Positions 39,560-51,817 of a DNA stretch of 64,000 bases are shown here, one piece after another (position 1 is the stretch's first letter; each line of letters opens with the position of its first letter). The stretch spans positions 107,151,904-107,215,903 of the forward strand of contig CM058237.1 of the NCBI GenBank assembly GCA_030180135.1, read 5' to 3'. The translations under genes and the position numbers were made by a program. This DNA is from Orychophragmus violaceus (taxonomy: Eukaryota; Streptophyta; Magnoliopsida; Brassicales; Brassicaceae). Below the pieces are notes generated by a model that ran no database searches, was not told the origin of the DNA, and saw only the letters and a list, made by a program, of their open reading frames with translations.

Positions 39560-42240
39560 GGTCTGGTGAAGAAATTGGTGGAAAAAAAATGACCCGAAAA
39601 ACCCGTCTATACACCGTGGGAAGGTTATAGCCTACCGAGAACCAAGGTTCCATGACCCGAAAAAAATCGACTCGAGTTTTTTTGAAACTATCAAGACCCA
39701 AACCTCTCAAATGGATAACAAAGAGGTCTGGTGAAAAAATTGGTGGAAAAAACAATGACGGGATAGGATAAACTGATTCTATCCACCGGGGGAAGGATCC
39801 TAAGGCCAAAACCTCCTAATAGACTGACGGGAAGGACTATCTCGGCCATACTGACTAACGGGATGGATTATCCTGACTAGATGCACCGCCGAGAAGGATT
39901 CTAAGGCCAAAATGCAAGTTTCCATGACCCAGGAAGAATTGGATCGAGTTTTTTTGAAACTATCATGACCAAAACCCTTAAAATGGGATATAAAAGAGGT
40001 CTGGTGAAGAAATTGGTGGAAAACAAATGACCCGAAAAACCCGTCTATACACCGTGGGAAGGTTATAGCCTACCGAGAACCAAGGTTCCATGACCCGAAA
40101 TAATTGACTCGAGTTTTTTTGAAACTATCAAGACCCAAACCTCTCAAATGGATAACAAAGAGGTCTGGTGAAGAAATTGGTGGAAAAAAAATGACCCGAA
40201 AACCGTCTATACACCGTGGGAAGGTTATAGCCTACCGAGAACCAAGGTTCCATGACCCGAAAAAAATTGACTCGAGTTTTTTTGAAACTATCAAGACCCA
40301 AACCTCTCAAATGGATAACAAAGAGGTCTGGTGAAAAAATTGGTGGAAAAAACAATGACGGGATAGGATAAACTGATTCTATCCACCGGGGGAAGGATCC
40401 TAAGGCCAAAACCTCCTAATAGACTGACGGGAAGGACTATCTCGGCCATACTGACTAACGGGATGGATTATCCTGACCAGATGCACCGCCGAGAAGGATT
40501 CTAAGGCCAAAATGCAAGTTTCCATGACCCAGGAAGAATTGGATCGAGTTTTTTTGAAACTATCATGACCAAAACCCTTAAAATGGGATATAAAAGAGGT
40601 CTGGTGAAGAAATTGGTGGAAAACAAATGACCCGAAAAACCCGTCTATACACCGTGGGAAGGTTATAGCCTACCGAGAACCAAGGTTCCATGACCCGAAA
40701 TAATTGACTCGAGTTTTTTTGAAACTATCAAGACCCAAACCTCTCAAATGGATAACAAAGAGGTCTGGTGAAGAAATTGGTGGAAAAAAAATGACCCGAA
40801 AAACCCGTCTATACACCGTGGGAAGGTTATAGCCTACCGAGAACCAAGGTTCCATGACCCGAAAAAAATTGACTCGAGTTTTTTTGAAACTATCAAGACC
40901 CAAACCTCTCAAATGGATAACAAAGAGGCCTGGTAAAGAAATTGGTGGAAAAAACAATGACGGGATAGGATAAACTGATTCTATCCACCGGAGGAAGGAT
41001 CCTAAGGCCAAAACCTCCTAATGGACTGACGGGAAGGACTATCTCGGCCATACTGACTAACAGGATGGATTATCCTGACCAGATGCACCGCCGAGAAGGA
41101 TTCTAAGGCCAAAATGCAAGTTTCCATGACCCTGGAAGAATTGGATCGAGTTTTTTTGAAACTATCATGACCAAAACCCTTAAAATGGGATATAAAAGAG
41201 GTCTGGTGAAGAAATTGGTGGAAAAAAAATGACCCGAAAAACCCGTCTATACACCGTGGGAAGGTTATAGCCTACCGAGAACTAAGGTTCCATGACCCGA
41301 AAAAAATTGACTCGAGTTTTTTTGAAACTATCAAGACCCAAACCTCTCAAATGGATAACAAAGAGGTCTGGTGAAAAAATTGGTGGAAAAAACAATGACG
41401 GGATAGGATAAACTGATTCTATCCACCGGGGGAAGGATCCTAAGGCCAAAACCTCCTAATAGACTGACGGGAAGGACTATCTCGGCCATACTGACTAACG
41501 GGATGGATTATCCTGACCAGATGCACCGCCGAGAAGGATTCTAAGGCCAAAATGCAAGTTTCCATGACCCAGGAAGAATTGGATCGAGTTTTTTTGAAAC
41601 TATCATGACCAAAACCCTTAAAATGGGATATAAAAGAGGTCTGGTGAAGAAATTGGTGGAAAACAAATGACCCGAAAAACCCGTCTATACACCGTGGGAA
41701 GGTTATAGCCTACCGAGAACCAAGGTTCCATGACCCGAAATAATTGACTCGAGTTTTTTTGAAACTATCAAGACCCAAACCTCTCAAATGGATAACAAAG
41801 AGGTCTGGTGAAGAAATTGGTGGAAAAAAAATGACCCGAAAAACCCGTCTATACACCGTGGGAAGGTTATAGCCTACCGAGAACCAAGGTTCCATGACCC
41901 GAAAAAAATTGACTCGAGTTTTTTTGAAACTATCAAGACCCAAACCTCTCAAATGGATAACAAAGAGGCCTGGTAAAGAAATTGGTGGAAAAAACAATGA
42001 CGGGATAGGATAAACTGATTCTATCCACCGGAGGAAGGATCCTAAGGCCAAAACCTCCTAATGGACTGACGGGAAGGACTATCTCGGCCATACTGACTAA
42101 CAGGATGGATTATCCTGACCAGATGCACCGCCGAGAAGGATTCTAAGGCCAAAATGCAAGTTTCCATGACCCTGGAAGAATTGGATCGAGTTTTTTTGAA
42201 ACTATCATGACCAAAACCCTTAAAATGGGATATAAAAGAG
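39560..42240. repeat. Mixed A-B / A-A-B stretch with A2-less units and a 1040-bp shift
   Basis: The units near 39.56-39.99 kb and 41.2-41.64 kb are A-B in length, but their A module is the A3 type (CCATGACCCGAAAAAAAT) and their B module is the type normally preceded by A2-A3. They look like A-A-B units that lost A2. The intervening A-A-B units near 40.67 and 41.71 kb match at a shift of 1040 bp and both carry GAGGCCTGGTAAAG. Near 40199 the motif GAAAACCGTC has lost two bases relative to GAAAAACCCGTC. Confidence 0.75.
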
Positions 42241-43713
42241 GTCTGGTGAAGAAATTGGTGGAAAACAAATGACCCGAAAAACCCGTCTATACACCGTGGG
42301 AAGGTTATAGCCTACCGAGAACCAAGGTTCCTTGACCCGAAAAAATTGACTCGAGTTTTTTTGAAACTATCAAGACCCAAACCTCTCAAATGGATAACAA
42401 AGAGGTGTGGTGAAGAAATTGGTGGAAAAAACAATGACGGGATAGGATAAACTGATTCTATCTACCGGGGGAAGGATCCTAAGGCCAAAACCTCCTAATG
42501 GACTGACGGGAAGGACTATCTCGGCCATACTTACTAACGGGATGGATTATCCTGACCAGATGCACCGCCGAGAAGGATTCTAAGGCCAAAATGCAAGTTT
42601 CCATGACCCAGGAAGAATTGGATCGAGTTTTTTTGAAACTATCATGACCAAAGCCCTTAAAATGGGATATAAAAGAGGTCTGGTGAAGAAATTGGTGGAA
42701 AACAAATGACCCGAAAAACCCGTCTATACACCGTTGGAAGGTTATAGCCTACCGAGAACCAAGGTTCCATGACCCGAAATAATTGACTCGAGTTTTTTTG
42801 AAACTATCAAGACCCAAACCTCTCAAATGGATAACAAAGAGGTCTGGTGAAGAAATTGGTGGAAAAAAAATGACCCGAAAAACCCGTCTATACACCGTGG
42901 GAAGGTTATAGCCTACCGAGAACCAAGGTTCCATGACCCGAAAAAAATTGACTCGAGTTTTTTTGAAACTATCAAGACCCAAACCTCTCAAATGGATAAC
43001 AAAGAGGTCTGGTGAAAAAATTGGTGGAAAAAATAATGACGGGATAGGATAAACTGATTCTATCCACAGGGGGAAGGATCCTAAGGCCAAAACCTCCTAA
43101 TAGACTGACGGGAAGGACTATCTCGGCCATACTGACTAACGGGATGGATTATCCTGACCAGATGCACCGCCGAGAAGGATTCTAAGGCCAAAATGCAAGT
43201 TTCCATGACCCAGGAAGAATTGGATCGAGTTTTTTTGAAACTATCATGACCAAAACCCTTAAAATGGGATATAAAAGAGGTCTGGTGAAGAAATTGGTGG
43301 AAAACAAATGACCCGAAAAACCTGTCTATACACCGTGGGAAGGTTATAGCCTACCGAGAACCAAGGTTTCTTGACCCGAAAAAATTGACTCGAGTTTTTT
43401 TGAAACTATCAAGACCCAAACCTCTCAAATGGATAACAAAGAGGTGTGGTGAAGAAATTGGTGGAAAAAACAATGACGGGATAGGATAAACTGATTCTAT
43501 CCACCGGAGGAAGGATCCTAAGGCCAAAACCTCCTAATGGACTGACGGGAAGGACTATCTCGGCCATACTGACTAACGGGATGGATTATCCTGACCAGAT
43601 GCACCACCGAGAAGGATTCTAAGGCCAAAATGCAAGTTTCCATGACCCAGGAAGAATTGGATCGAGTTTTTTTGAAACTATCATGACCAAAACCCTTAAA
43701 ATGGGATATAAAA

Positions 43714-46117
43714 GAGGTCTGGTGAAGAAATTGGTGGAAAACAAATGACCCGAAAAACCCGTCTATACACCGTGGGAAGGTTATAGCCTACCGAGAACCA
43801 AGGTTCCATGACCCGAAATAATTGACTCGAGTTTTTTTGAAACTATCAAGACCCAAACCTCTCAAATGGATAACAAAGAGGTCTGGTGAAGAAATTGGTG
43901 GAAAAAAATGACCCGAAAAACCCGTCTATACACCGTGGGAAGGTTATAGCCTACCGAGAACCAAGGTTCCATGACCCGAAAAAAATTGACTCGAGTTTTT
44001 TTGAAACTATCAAGACCCAAACCTCTCAAATGGATAACAAAGAGGTCTGGTGAAAAAATTGGTGGAAAAAACAATGACGGGATAGGATAAACTGATTCTA
44101 TCCACCGGGGGAAGGATCCTAAGGCCAAAACCTCCTAATAGACTGACGGGAAGGACTATCTCGGCCATACTGACTAACGGGATGGATTATCCTGACCAGA
44201 TGCACCGCCGAGAAGGATTCTAAGGCCAAAATGCAAGTTTCCATGACCCAGGAAGAATTGGATCGAGTTTTTTTGAAACTATCATGACCAAAACCCTTAA
44301 AATGGGATATAAAAGAGGTCTGGTGAAGAAATTGGTGGAAAACAAATGACCCGAAAAACCCGTCTATACACCGTGGGAAGGTTATAGCCTACCGAGAACC
44401 AAGGTTCCATGACCCGAAATAATTGACTCGAGTTTTTTTGAAACTATCAAGACCCAAACCTCTCAAATGGATAACAAAGAGGTCTGGTGAAGAAATTGGT
44501 GGAAAAAAATGACCCGAAAAACCCGTCTATACACCGTGGGAAGGTTATAGCCTACCGAGAACCAAGGTTCCATGACCCGAAAAAAATTGACTCGAGTTTT
44601 TTTGAAACTATCAAGACCCAAACCTCTCAAATGGATAACAAAGAGGTCTGGTGAAAAAATTGGTGGAAAAAATAATGACGGGATAGGATAAACTGATTCT
44701 ATCCACCGGGGGAAGGATCCTAAGGCCAAAACCTCCTAATAGACTGACGGGAAGGACTATCTCGGCCATACTGACTAACGGGATGGATTATCCTGACCAG
44801 ATGCACCGCCGAGAAGGATTCTAAGGCCAAAATGCAAGTTTCCATGACCCAGGAAGAATTGGATCGAGTTTTTTTGAAACTATCATGACCAAAACCCTTA
44901 AAATGGGATATAAAAGAGGTCTGGTGAAGAAATTGGTGGAAAACAAATGACCCGAAAAACCCGTCTATACACCGTGGGAAGGTTATAGCCTACCGAGAAC
45001 CAAGGTTCCATGACCCGAAATAATTGACTCGAGTTTTTTTGAAACTATCAAGACCCAAACCTCTCAAATGGATAACAAAGAGGTCTGGTGAAGAAATTGG
45101 TGGAAAAAAATGACCCGAAAAACCCGTCTATACACCGTGGGAAGGTTATAGCCTACCGAGAACCAAGGTTCCATGACCCGAAAAAAATTGACTCGAGTTT
45201 TTTTGAAACTATCAAGACCCAAACCTCTCAAATGGATAACAAAGAGGTCTGGTGAAAAAATTGGTGGAAAAAACAATGACGGGATAGGATAAACTGATTC
45301 TATCCACCGGGGGAAGGATCCTAAGGCCAAAACCTCCTAATAGACTGACGGGAAGGACTATCTCGGCCATACTGACTAACGGGATGGATTATCCTGACCA
45401 GATGCACCGCCGAGAAGGATTCTAAGGCCAAAATGCAAGTTTCCATGACCCAGGAAGAATTGGATCGAGTTTTTTTGAAACTATCATGACCAAAACCCTT
45501 AAAATGGGATATAAAAGAGGTCTGGTGAAGAAATTGGTGGAAAACAAATGACCCGAAAAACCCGTCTATACACCGTGGGAAGGTTATAGCCTACCGAGAA
45601 CCAAGGTTCCATGACCCGAAATAATTGACTCGAGTTTTTTTGAAACTATCAAGACCCAAACCTCTCAAATGGATAACAAAGAGGTCTGGTGAAGAAATTG
45701 GTGGAAAAAAATGACCCGAAAAACCCGTCTATACACCGTGGGAAGGTTATAGCCTACCGAGAACCAAGGTTCCATGACCCGAAAAAAATTGACTCGAGTT
45801 TTTTTGAAACTATCAAGACCCAAACCTCTCAAATGGATAACAAAGAGGTCTGGTGAAAAAATTGGTGGAAAAAATAATGACGGGATAGGATAAACTGATT
45901 CTATCCACCGGGGGAAGGATCCTAAGGCCAAAACCTCCTAATAGACTGACGGGAAGGACTATCTCGGCCATACTGACTAACGGGATGGATTATCCTGACC
46001 AGATGCACCGCCGAGAAGGATTCTAAGGCCAAAATGCAAGTTTCCATGACCCATGAAGAATTGGATCGAGTTTTTTTGAAACTATCATGACCAAAACCCT
46101 TAAAATGGGATATAAAA
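43714..46117. repeat. Four exact 601-bp A-A-B units
   Basis: Unit starts are at 43714, 44315, 44916 and 45517, and the next module start is 46118, so each is exactly 601 bp. They are nearly identical. The visible difference alternates: the B module starts with AAACAATGACGGG in units one and three and AAATAATGACGGG in units two and four. This suggests duplication of a 1202-bp dimer. Confidence 0.93.
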
Positions 46118-48440
46118 GAGGTCTGGTGAAGAAATTGGTGGAAAACAAATGACCCGAAAAACCTGTCTATACACCGTGGGAAGGTTATAGCCTACCGAGA
46201 ACCAAGGTTCCTTGACCCGAAAAAATTGACTCGAGTTTTTTTGAAACTATCAAGACCCAAACCTCTCAAATGGATAACAAAGAGGTGTGGTGAAGAAATT
46301 GGTGGAAAAAACAATGACGGGATAGGATAAACTGATTCTTTCCACCGGAGGTAGGATCCTAAGGCCAAAACCTCCTAATGGACTGACGGGAAGGACTATC
46401 TCGGCCATACTGACTAACGGGATGGATTATCCTGACCAGATGCACCGCCGAGAAGGATTCTAAGGCCAAAATGCAAGTTTCCATGACCCAGGAAGAATTG
46501 GATCGAGTTTTTTTGAAACTATCATGACCAAAACCCTTAAAATGGGATATAAAAGAGGTCTGGTGAAGAAATTGGTGGAAAACAAATGACCCGAAAAACC
46601 CGTCTATACACCGTGGGAAGGTTATAGCCTACCAAGAACCAAGGTTCCATGACCCGAAATAATTGACTCGAGTTTTTTTGAAACTATCAAGACCCAAACC
46701 TCTCAAATGGATAACAAAGAGGTCTGGTGAAGAAATTGGTGGAAAAAACAATGACGGGATAGGATAAACTGATTCTATCCACCGGGGGAAGGATCCTAAG
46801 GCCAAAACCTCCTAATGGACTGACGGGAAGGACTATCTCGGCCATACTGACTAACAGGATGGATTATCCTGACCAGATGCACCGCCGAGAAGGATTCTAA
46901 GGCCAAAATGCAAGTTTCCATGACCCTGGAAGAATTGGATCGAGTTTTTTTGAAACTATCATGACCAAAACCCTTAAAATGGGATATAAAAGAGGTCTGG
47001 TGAAAAAATTGGTGGAAAACAAATGACCCGAAAAACCCGTCTATACACTGTGGGAAGGTTATAGCCTACCGAGAACCAAGGTTCCTTGACCCGAAAAAAT
47101 TGACTCGAGTTTTTTTGAAACTATCAAGACCCAAACCTCTCAAATGGATAACAAAGAGGTGTGGTGAAGAAATTGGTGGAAAAAACAATGACGGGATAGG
47201 ATAAACTGATTCTATCCACCGGAGGAAGGATCCTAAGGCCAAAACCTCCTAATGGACTGACGGGAAGGACTATCTCGGCCATACTGACTAACGGGATGGA
47301 TTATCCTGACCAGATGCACCGCCGAGAAGGATTCTAAGGCCAAAATGCAAGTTTCCATGACCCAGGAAGAATTGGATCGAGTTTTTTTGAAACTATCATG
47401 ACCAAAACCCTTAAAATGGGATATAAAAGAGGTCTGGTGAAGAAATTGGTGGAAAACAAATGACCCGAAAAACCCGTCTATACACCGTGGGAAGGTTATA
47501 GCCTACCGAGAACCAAGGTTCCATGACCCGAAATAATTGACTCGAGTTTTTTTGAATCTATCAAGACCCAAACCTCTCAAATGGATAACAAAGAGGTCTG
47601 GTGAAGAAATTGGTGGAAAACAAATGACCCGAAAAACCTGTCTATACACCGTGGGAAGGTTATAGCCTACCGAGAACCAAGGTTCCTTGACCCGAAAAAA
47701 TTGACTCGAGTTTTTTTGAAACTATCAAGACCCAAACCTCTCAAATGGATAACAAAGAGGTCTGGTGAAGAAATTGGTGGAAAAAACAATGAAGGGATAG
47801 GATAAACTGATTCTATCCACCGGGGGAAGGATCCTAAGGCCAAATCCTCCTAATGGACTGACGGGAAGGACTATCTCGGCCATACTGACTAACGGGATGG
47901 ATTATCCCGCCCAGATGCACCGCCGAGAAGGATTCTAAGGCCAAAATGCAAGTTTCCATGACCCAGGAAGAATTGGATCGAGTTTTTTTGAAACTATCAT
48001 GACCAAAACCCTTAAAATGGGATATAAAAGAGGTCTGGTGAAGAAATTGGTGGAAAACAAATGACCCAAAAAACCCGTCTATACACCGTGGGAAGGTTAT
48101 AGCCTACCGAGAACCAAGGGTCCATGACCCGAAATAATTGACTCGAGTTTTTTTGAAACTATCAAGACCCAAACCTTTCAAATGGATAACAAAGAGGTCT
48201 GGTGAAGAAATTGGTGGAAAACAAATGACCCGAATATACACCGTGGGAAGGTTATAGCCTATCGAGAACCAAGGTTCCATGACCCGAAAAAAATTGACTC
48301 GAGTTTTTTTGAAACTATCAAGACCCAAACCTCTCAAATGGATAACAAAGAGGTGTGGTAAAGAAATTGGTGGAAAAAACAATGACGGGATAGGATAAAC
48401 TGATTCTATCCACCGGGGGAAGGATCCTAAGGCCAAAACC
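46050..48440. repeat. 5768-bp-shift duplication, left copy
   Basis: Rare variants here recur 5768 bp to the right: CCCATGAAGAATTGG (46051 and 51819), ATTCTTTCCACCGGAGGTAGG (46336 and 52104), CTACCAAGAACC (near 46630 and 52398) and TACACTGTGGG (near 47045 and 52813). Between the copies lies the local 1632-bp duplication, so the 5768-bp period seems to be the original spacing. Confidence 0.83.
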
Positions 48441-49231
48441 TCCTAATGGACTGACGGGAAGGACTATCTCGGCCATACTGACTAACGGGATGGATTATCC
48501 TGACCAGATGCACCGCCGAGAAGGATTCTAAGGCCAAAATGCAAGTTTCCATGACCCAGGAAGAATTGGATCGAGTTTTTTTGAAACTATCATGACCAAA
48601 ACCCTTAAAATGGGATATAAAAGAGGTCTGGTGAAGAAATTGGTGGAAAACAAATGACCCGAAAAACCCGTCTATACACCGTGGGAAGGTTATAGCCTAT
48701 CGAGAACCAAGGTTCCATGACCCGAAAAAAATTGACTCGAGTTTTTTTGAAACTATCAAGACCCAAACCTCTCAAATGGATAACAAAGAGGTGTGGTAAA
48801 GAAATTGGTGGAAAAAACAATGACGGGATAGGATAAACTGATTCTATCCACCGGGAGAAGGATCCTAAGGCCAAAACCTCCTAATGGACTGACGGGAAGG
48901 ACTATCTCGGCCATACTGACTAACGGGATGGATTATCCTGACCAGATGCACCGCCGAGAAGGATTCTAAGGCCAAAATGCAAGTTTCCATGACCCAGGAA
49001 GAATTGGATCGAGTTTTTTTGAAACTATCATGACCAAAACCCTTAAAATGGGATATAAAAGAGGTCTGGTGAAGAAATTGGTGGAAAACAAATGACCCGA
49101 AAAACCCGTCTATACACCGTGGGAAGGTTATAGCCTACCGAGAACCAAGGTTCCATGACCCGAAATAATTGACTCGAGTTTTTTTGAAACTATCAAGACC
49201 CAAACCTCTCAAATGGATAACAAAGAGGTCT
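47600..49231. repeat. 1632-bp tandem duplication, left copy
   Basis: Contains AATGAAGGGATAGG (47.79 kb), CCAAATCCTCC (47.84 kb), TATCCCGCCCAG (47.9 kb), CAAGGGTCCATG (48.12 kb) and the 9-bp-deleted A module at 48.23 kb. Every one of these markers recurs 1632 bp later. Confidence 0.87.
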
Positions 49232-50863
49232 GGTGAAGAAATTGGTGGAAAACAAATGACCCGAAAAACCTGTCTATACACCGTGGGAAGGTTATAGCCT
49301 ACCGAGAACCAAGGTTCCTTGACCCGAAAAAATTGACTCGAGTTTTTTTGAAACTATCAAGACCCAAACCTCTCAAATGGATAACAAAGAGGTCTGGTGA
49401 AGAAATTGGTGGAAAAAACAATGAAGGGATAGGATAAACTGATTCTATCCACCGGGGGAAGGATCCTAAGGCCAAATCCTCCTAATGGACTGACGGGAAG
49501 GACTATCTCGGCCATACTGACTAACGGGATGGATTATCCCGCCCAGATGCACCGCCGAGAAGGATTCTAAGGCCAAAATGCAAGTTTCCATGACCCAGGA
49601 AGAATTGGATCGAGTTTTTTTGAAACTATCATGACCAAAACCCTTAAAATGGGATATAAAAGAGGTCTGGTGAAGAAATTGGTGGAAAACAAATGACCCA
49701 AAAAACCCGTCTATACACCGTGGGAAGGTTATAGCCTACCGAGAACCAAGGGTCCATGACCCGAAATAATTGACTCGAGTTTTTTTGAAACTATCAAGAC
49801 CCAAACCTTTCAAATGGATAACAAAGAGGTCTGGTGAAGAAATTGGTGGAAAACAAATGACCCGAATATACACCGTGGGAAGGTTATAGCCTATCGAGAA
49901 CCAAGGTTCCATGACCCGAAAAAAATTGACTCGAGTTTTTTTGAAACTATCAAGACCCAAACCTCTCAAATGGATAACAAAGAGGTGTGGTAAAGAAATT
50001 GGTGGAAAAAACAATGACGGGATAGGATAAACTGATTCTATCCACCGGGGGAAGGATCCTAAGGCCAAAACCTCCTAATGGACTGACGGGAAGGACTATC
50101 TCGGCCATACTGACTAACGGGATGGATTATCCTGACCAGATGCACCGCCGAGAAGGATTCTAAGGCCAAAATGCAAGTTTCCATGACCCAGGAAGAATTG
50201 GATCGAGTTTTTTTGAAACTATCATGACCAAAACCCTTAAAATGGGATATAAAAGAGGTCTGGTGAAGAAATTGGTGGAAAACAAATGACCCGAAAAACC
50301 CGTCTATACACCGTGGGAAGGTTATAGCCTATCGAGAACCAAGGTTCCATGACCCGAAAAAAATTGACTCGAGTTTTTTTGAAACTATCAAGACCCAAAC
50401 CTCTCAAATGGATAACAAAGAGGTGTGGTAAAGAAATTGGTGGAAAAAACAATGACGGGATAGGATAAACTGATTCTATCCACCGGGGGAAGGATCCTAA
50501 GGCCAAAACCTCCTAATGGACTGACGGGAAGGACTATCTCGGCCATACTGACTAACGGGATGGATTATCCTGACCAGATGCACCGCCGAGAAGGATTCTA
50601 AGGCCAAAATGCAAGTTTCCATGACCCAGGAAGAATTGGATCGAGTTTTTTTGAAACTATCATGACCAAAACCCTTAAAATGGGATATAAAAGAGGTCTG
50701 GTGAAGAAATTGGTGGAAAACAAATGACCCGAAAAACCCGTCTATACACCGTGGGAAGGTTATAGCCTACCGAGAACCAAGGTTCCATGACCCGAAATAA
50801 TTGACTCGAGTTTTTTTGAAACTATCAAGACCCAAACCTCTCAAATGGATAACAAAGAGGTCT
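49232..50863. repeat. 1632-bp tandem duplication, right copy
   Basis: Tandem partner of the previous block, with AATGAAGGG (49.42 kb), CCAAATCCTCC (49.47 kb), TATCCCGCCCAG (49.54 kb), CAAGGGTCCATG (49.75 kb) and the 9-bp-deleted A module (49.86 kb). Confidence 0.87.
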
Positions 50864-51817
50864 GGTGAAGAAATTGGTGGAAAACAAATGACCCGAAAAA
50901 CCTGTCTATACACCGTGGGAAGGTTATAGCCTACCGAGAACCAAGGTTCCTTGACCCGAAAAAATTGACTCGAGTTTTTTTGAAACTATCAAGACCCAAA
51001 CCTCTCAAATGGATAACAAAGAGGTCTGGTGAAGAAATTGGTGGAAAAAACAATGAAGGGATAGGATAAACGATTCTATCCACCGGGGGAAGGATCCTAA
51101 GGCCAAAACCTCCTAATGGACTGACGGGAAGGACTATCTCGGCCATACTGACTAACGGGATGGATTATCCCGACCAGATGCACCGCCGAGAAGGATTCTA
51201 AGGCCAAAATGCAAGTTTCCATGACCCAGGAAGAATTTGATGGAGTTTTTTTGAAACTATCATGACCAAAACCCTTAAAATGGGATATAAAAGAGGTCTG
51301 GTGAAGAAATTGGTGGAAAACAAATGACCCGAAAAACCCGTCTATACACCGTGGGAAGGTTATAGCCTACCGAGAACCAAGGGTCCATGACCCGAAATAA
51401 TTGACTCGAGTTTTTTTGAAACTATCAAGACCCAAACCTTTCAAATGGATAACAAAGAGGTCTGGTGAAGAAATTGGTGGAAAACAAATGACCCGAATAT
51501 ACACCGTGGGAAGGTTATAGCCTATCGAGAACCAAGGTTCCATGACCCGAAAAAAATTGACTCGAGTTTTTTTGAAACTATCAAGACCCAAACCTCTCAA
51601 ATGGATAACAAAGAGGTGTGGTGAAGAAATTGGTGGAAAAAACAATGACGGGATAGGATAAACTGATTCTATCCACCGGGGGAAGGATCCTAAGGCCAAA
51701 ACCTCCTAATGGACTGACGGGAAGGACTATCTCGGCCATACTGACTAACGGGATGGATTATCCTGACCAGATGCACCGCCGAGAAGGATTCTAAGGCCAA
51801 AATGCAAGTTTCCATGA

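Noticed and set aside
4408..40334. Short plus-strand frames of 67-85 codons in the array
   Set aside because: The same module yields different frames depending on A-run length (AAAAAAATG versus AAAACAAATG), so there is no sign of coding constraint.
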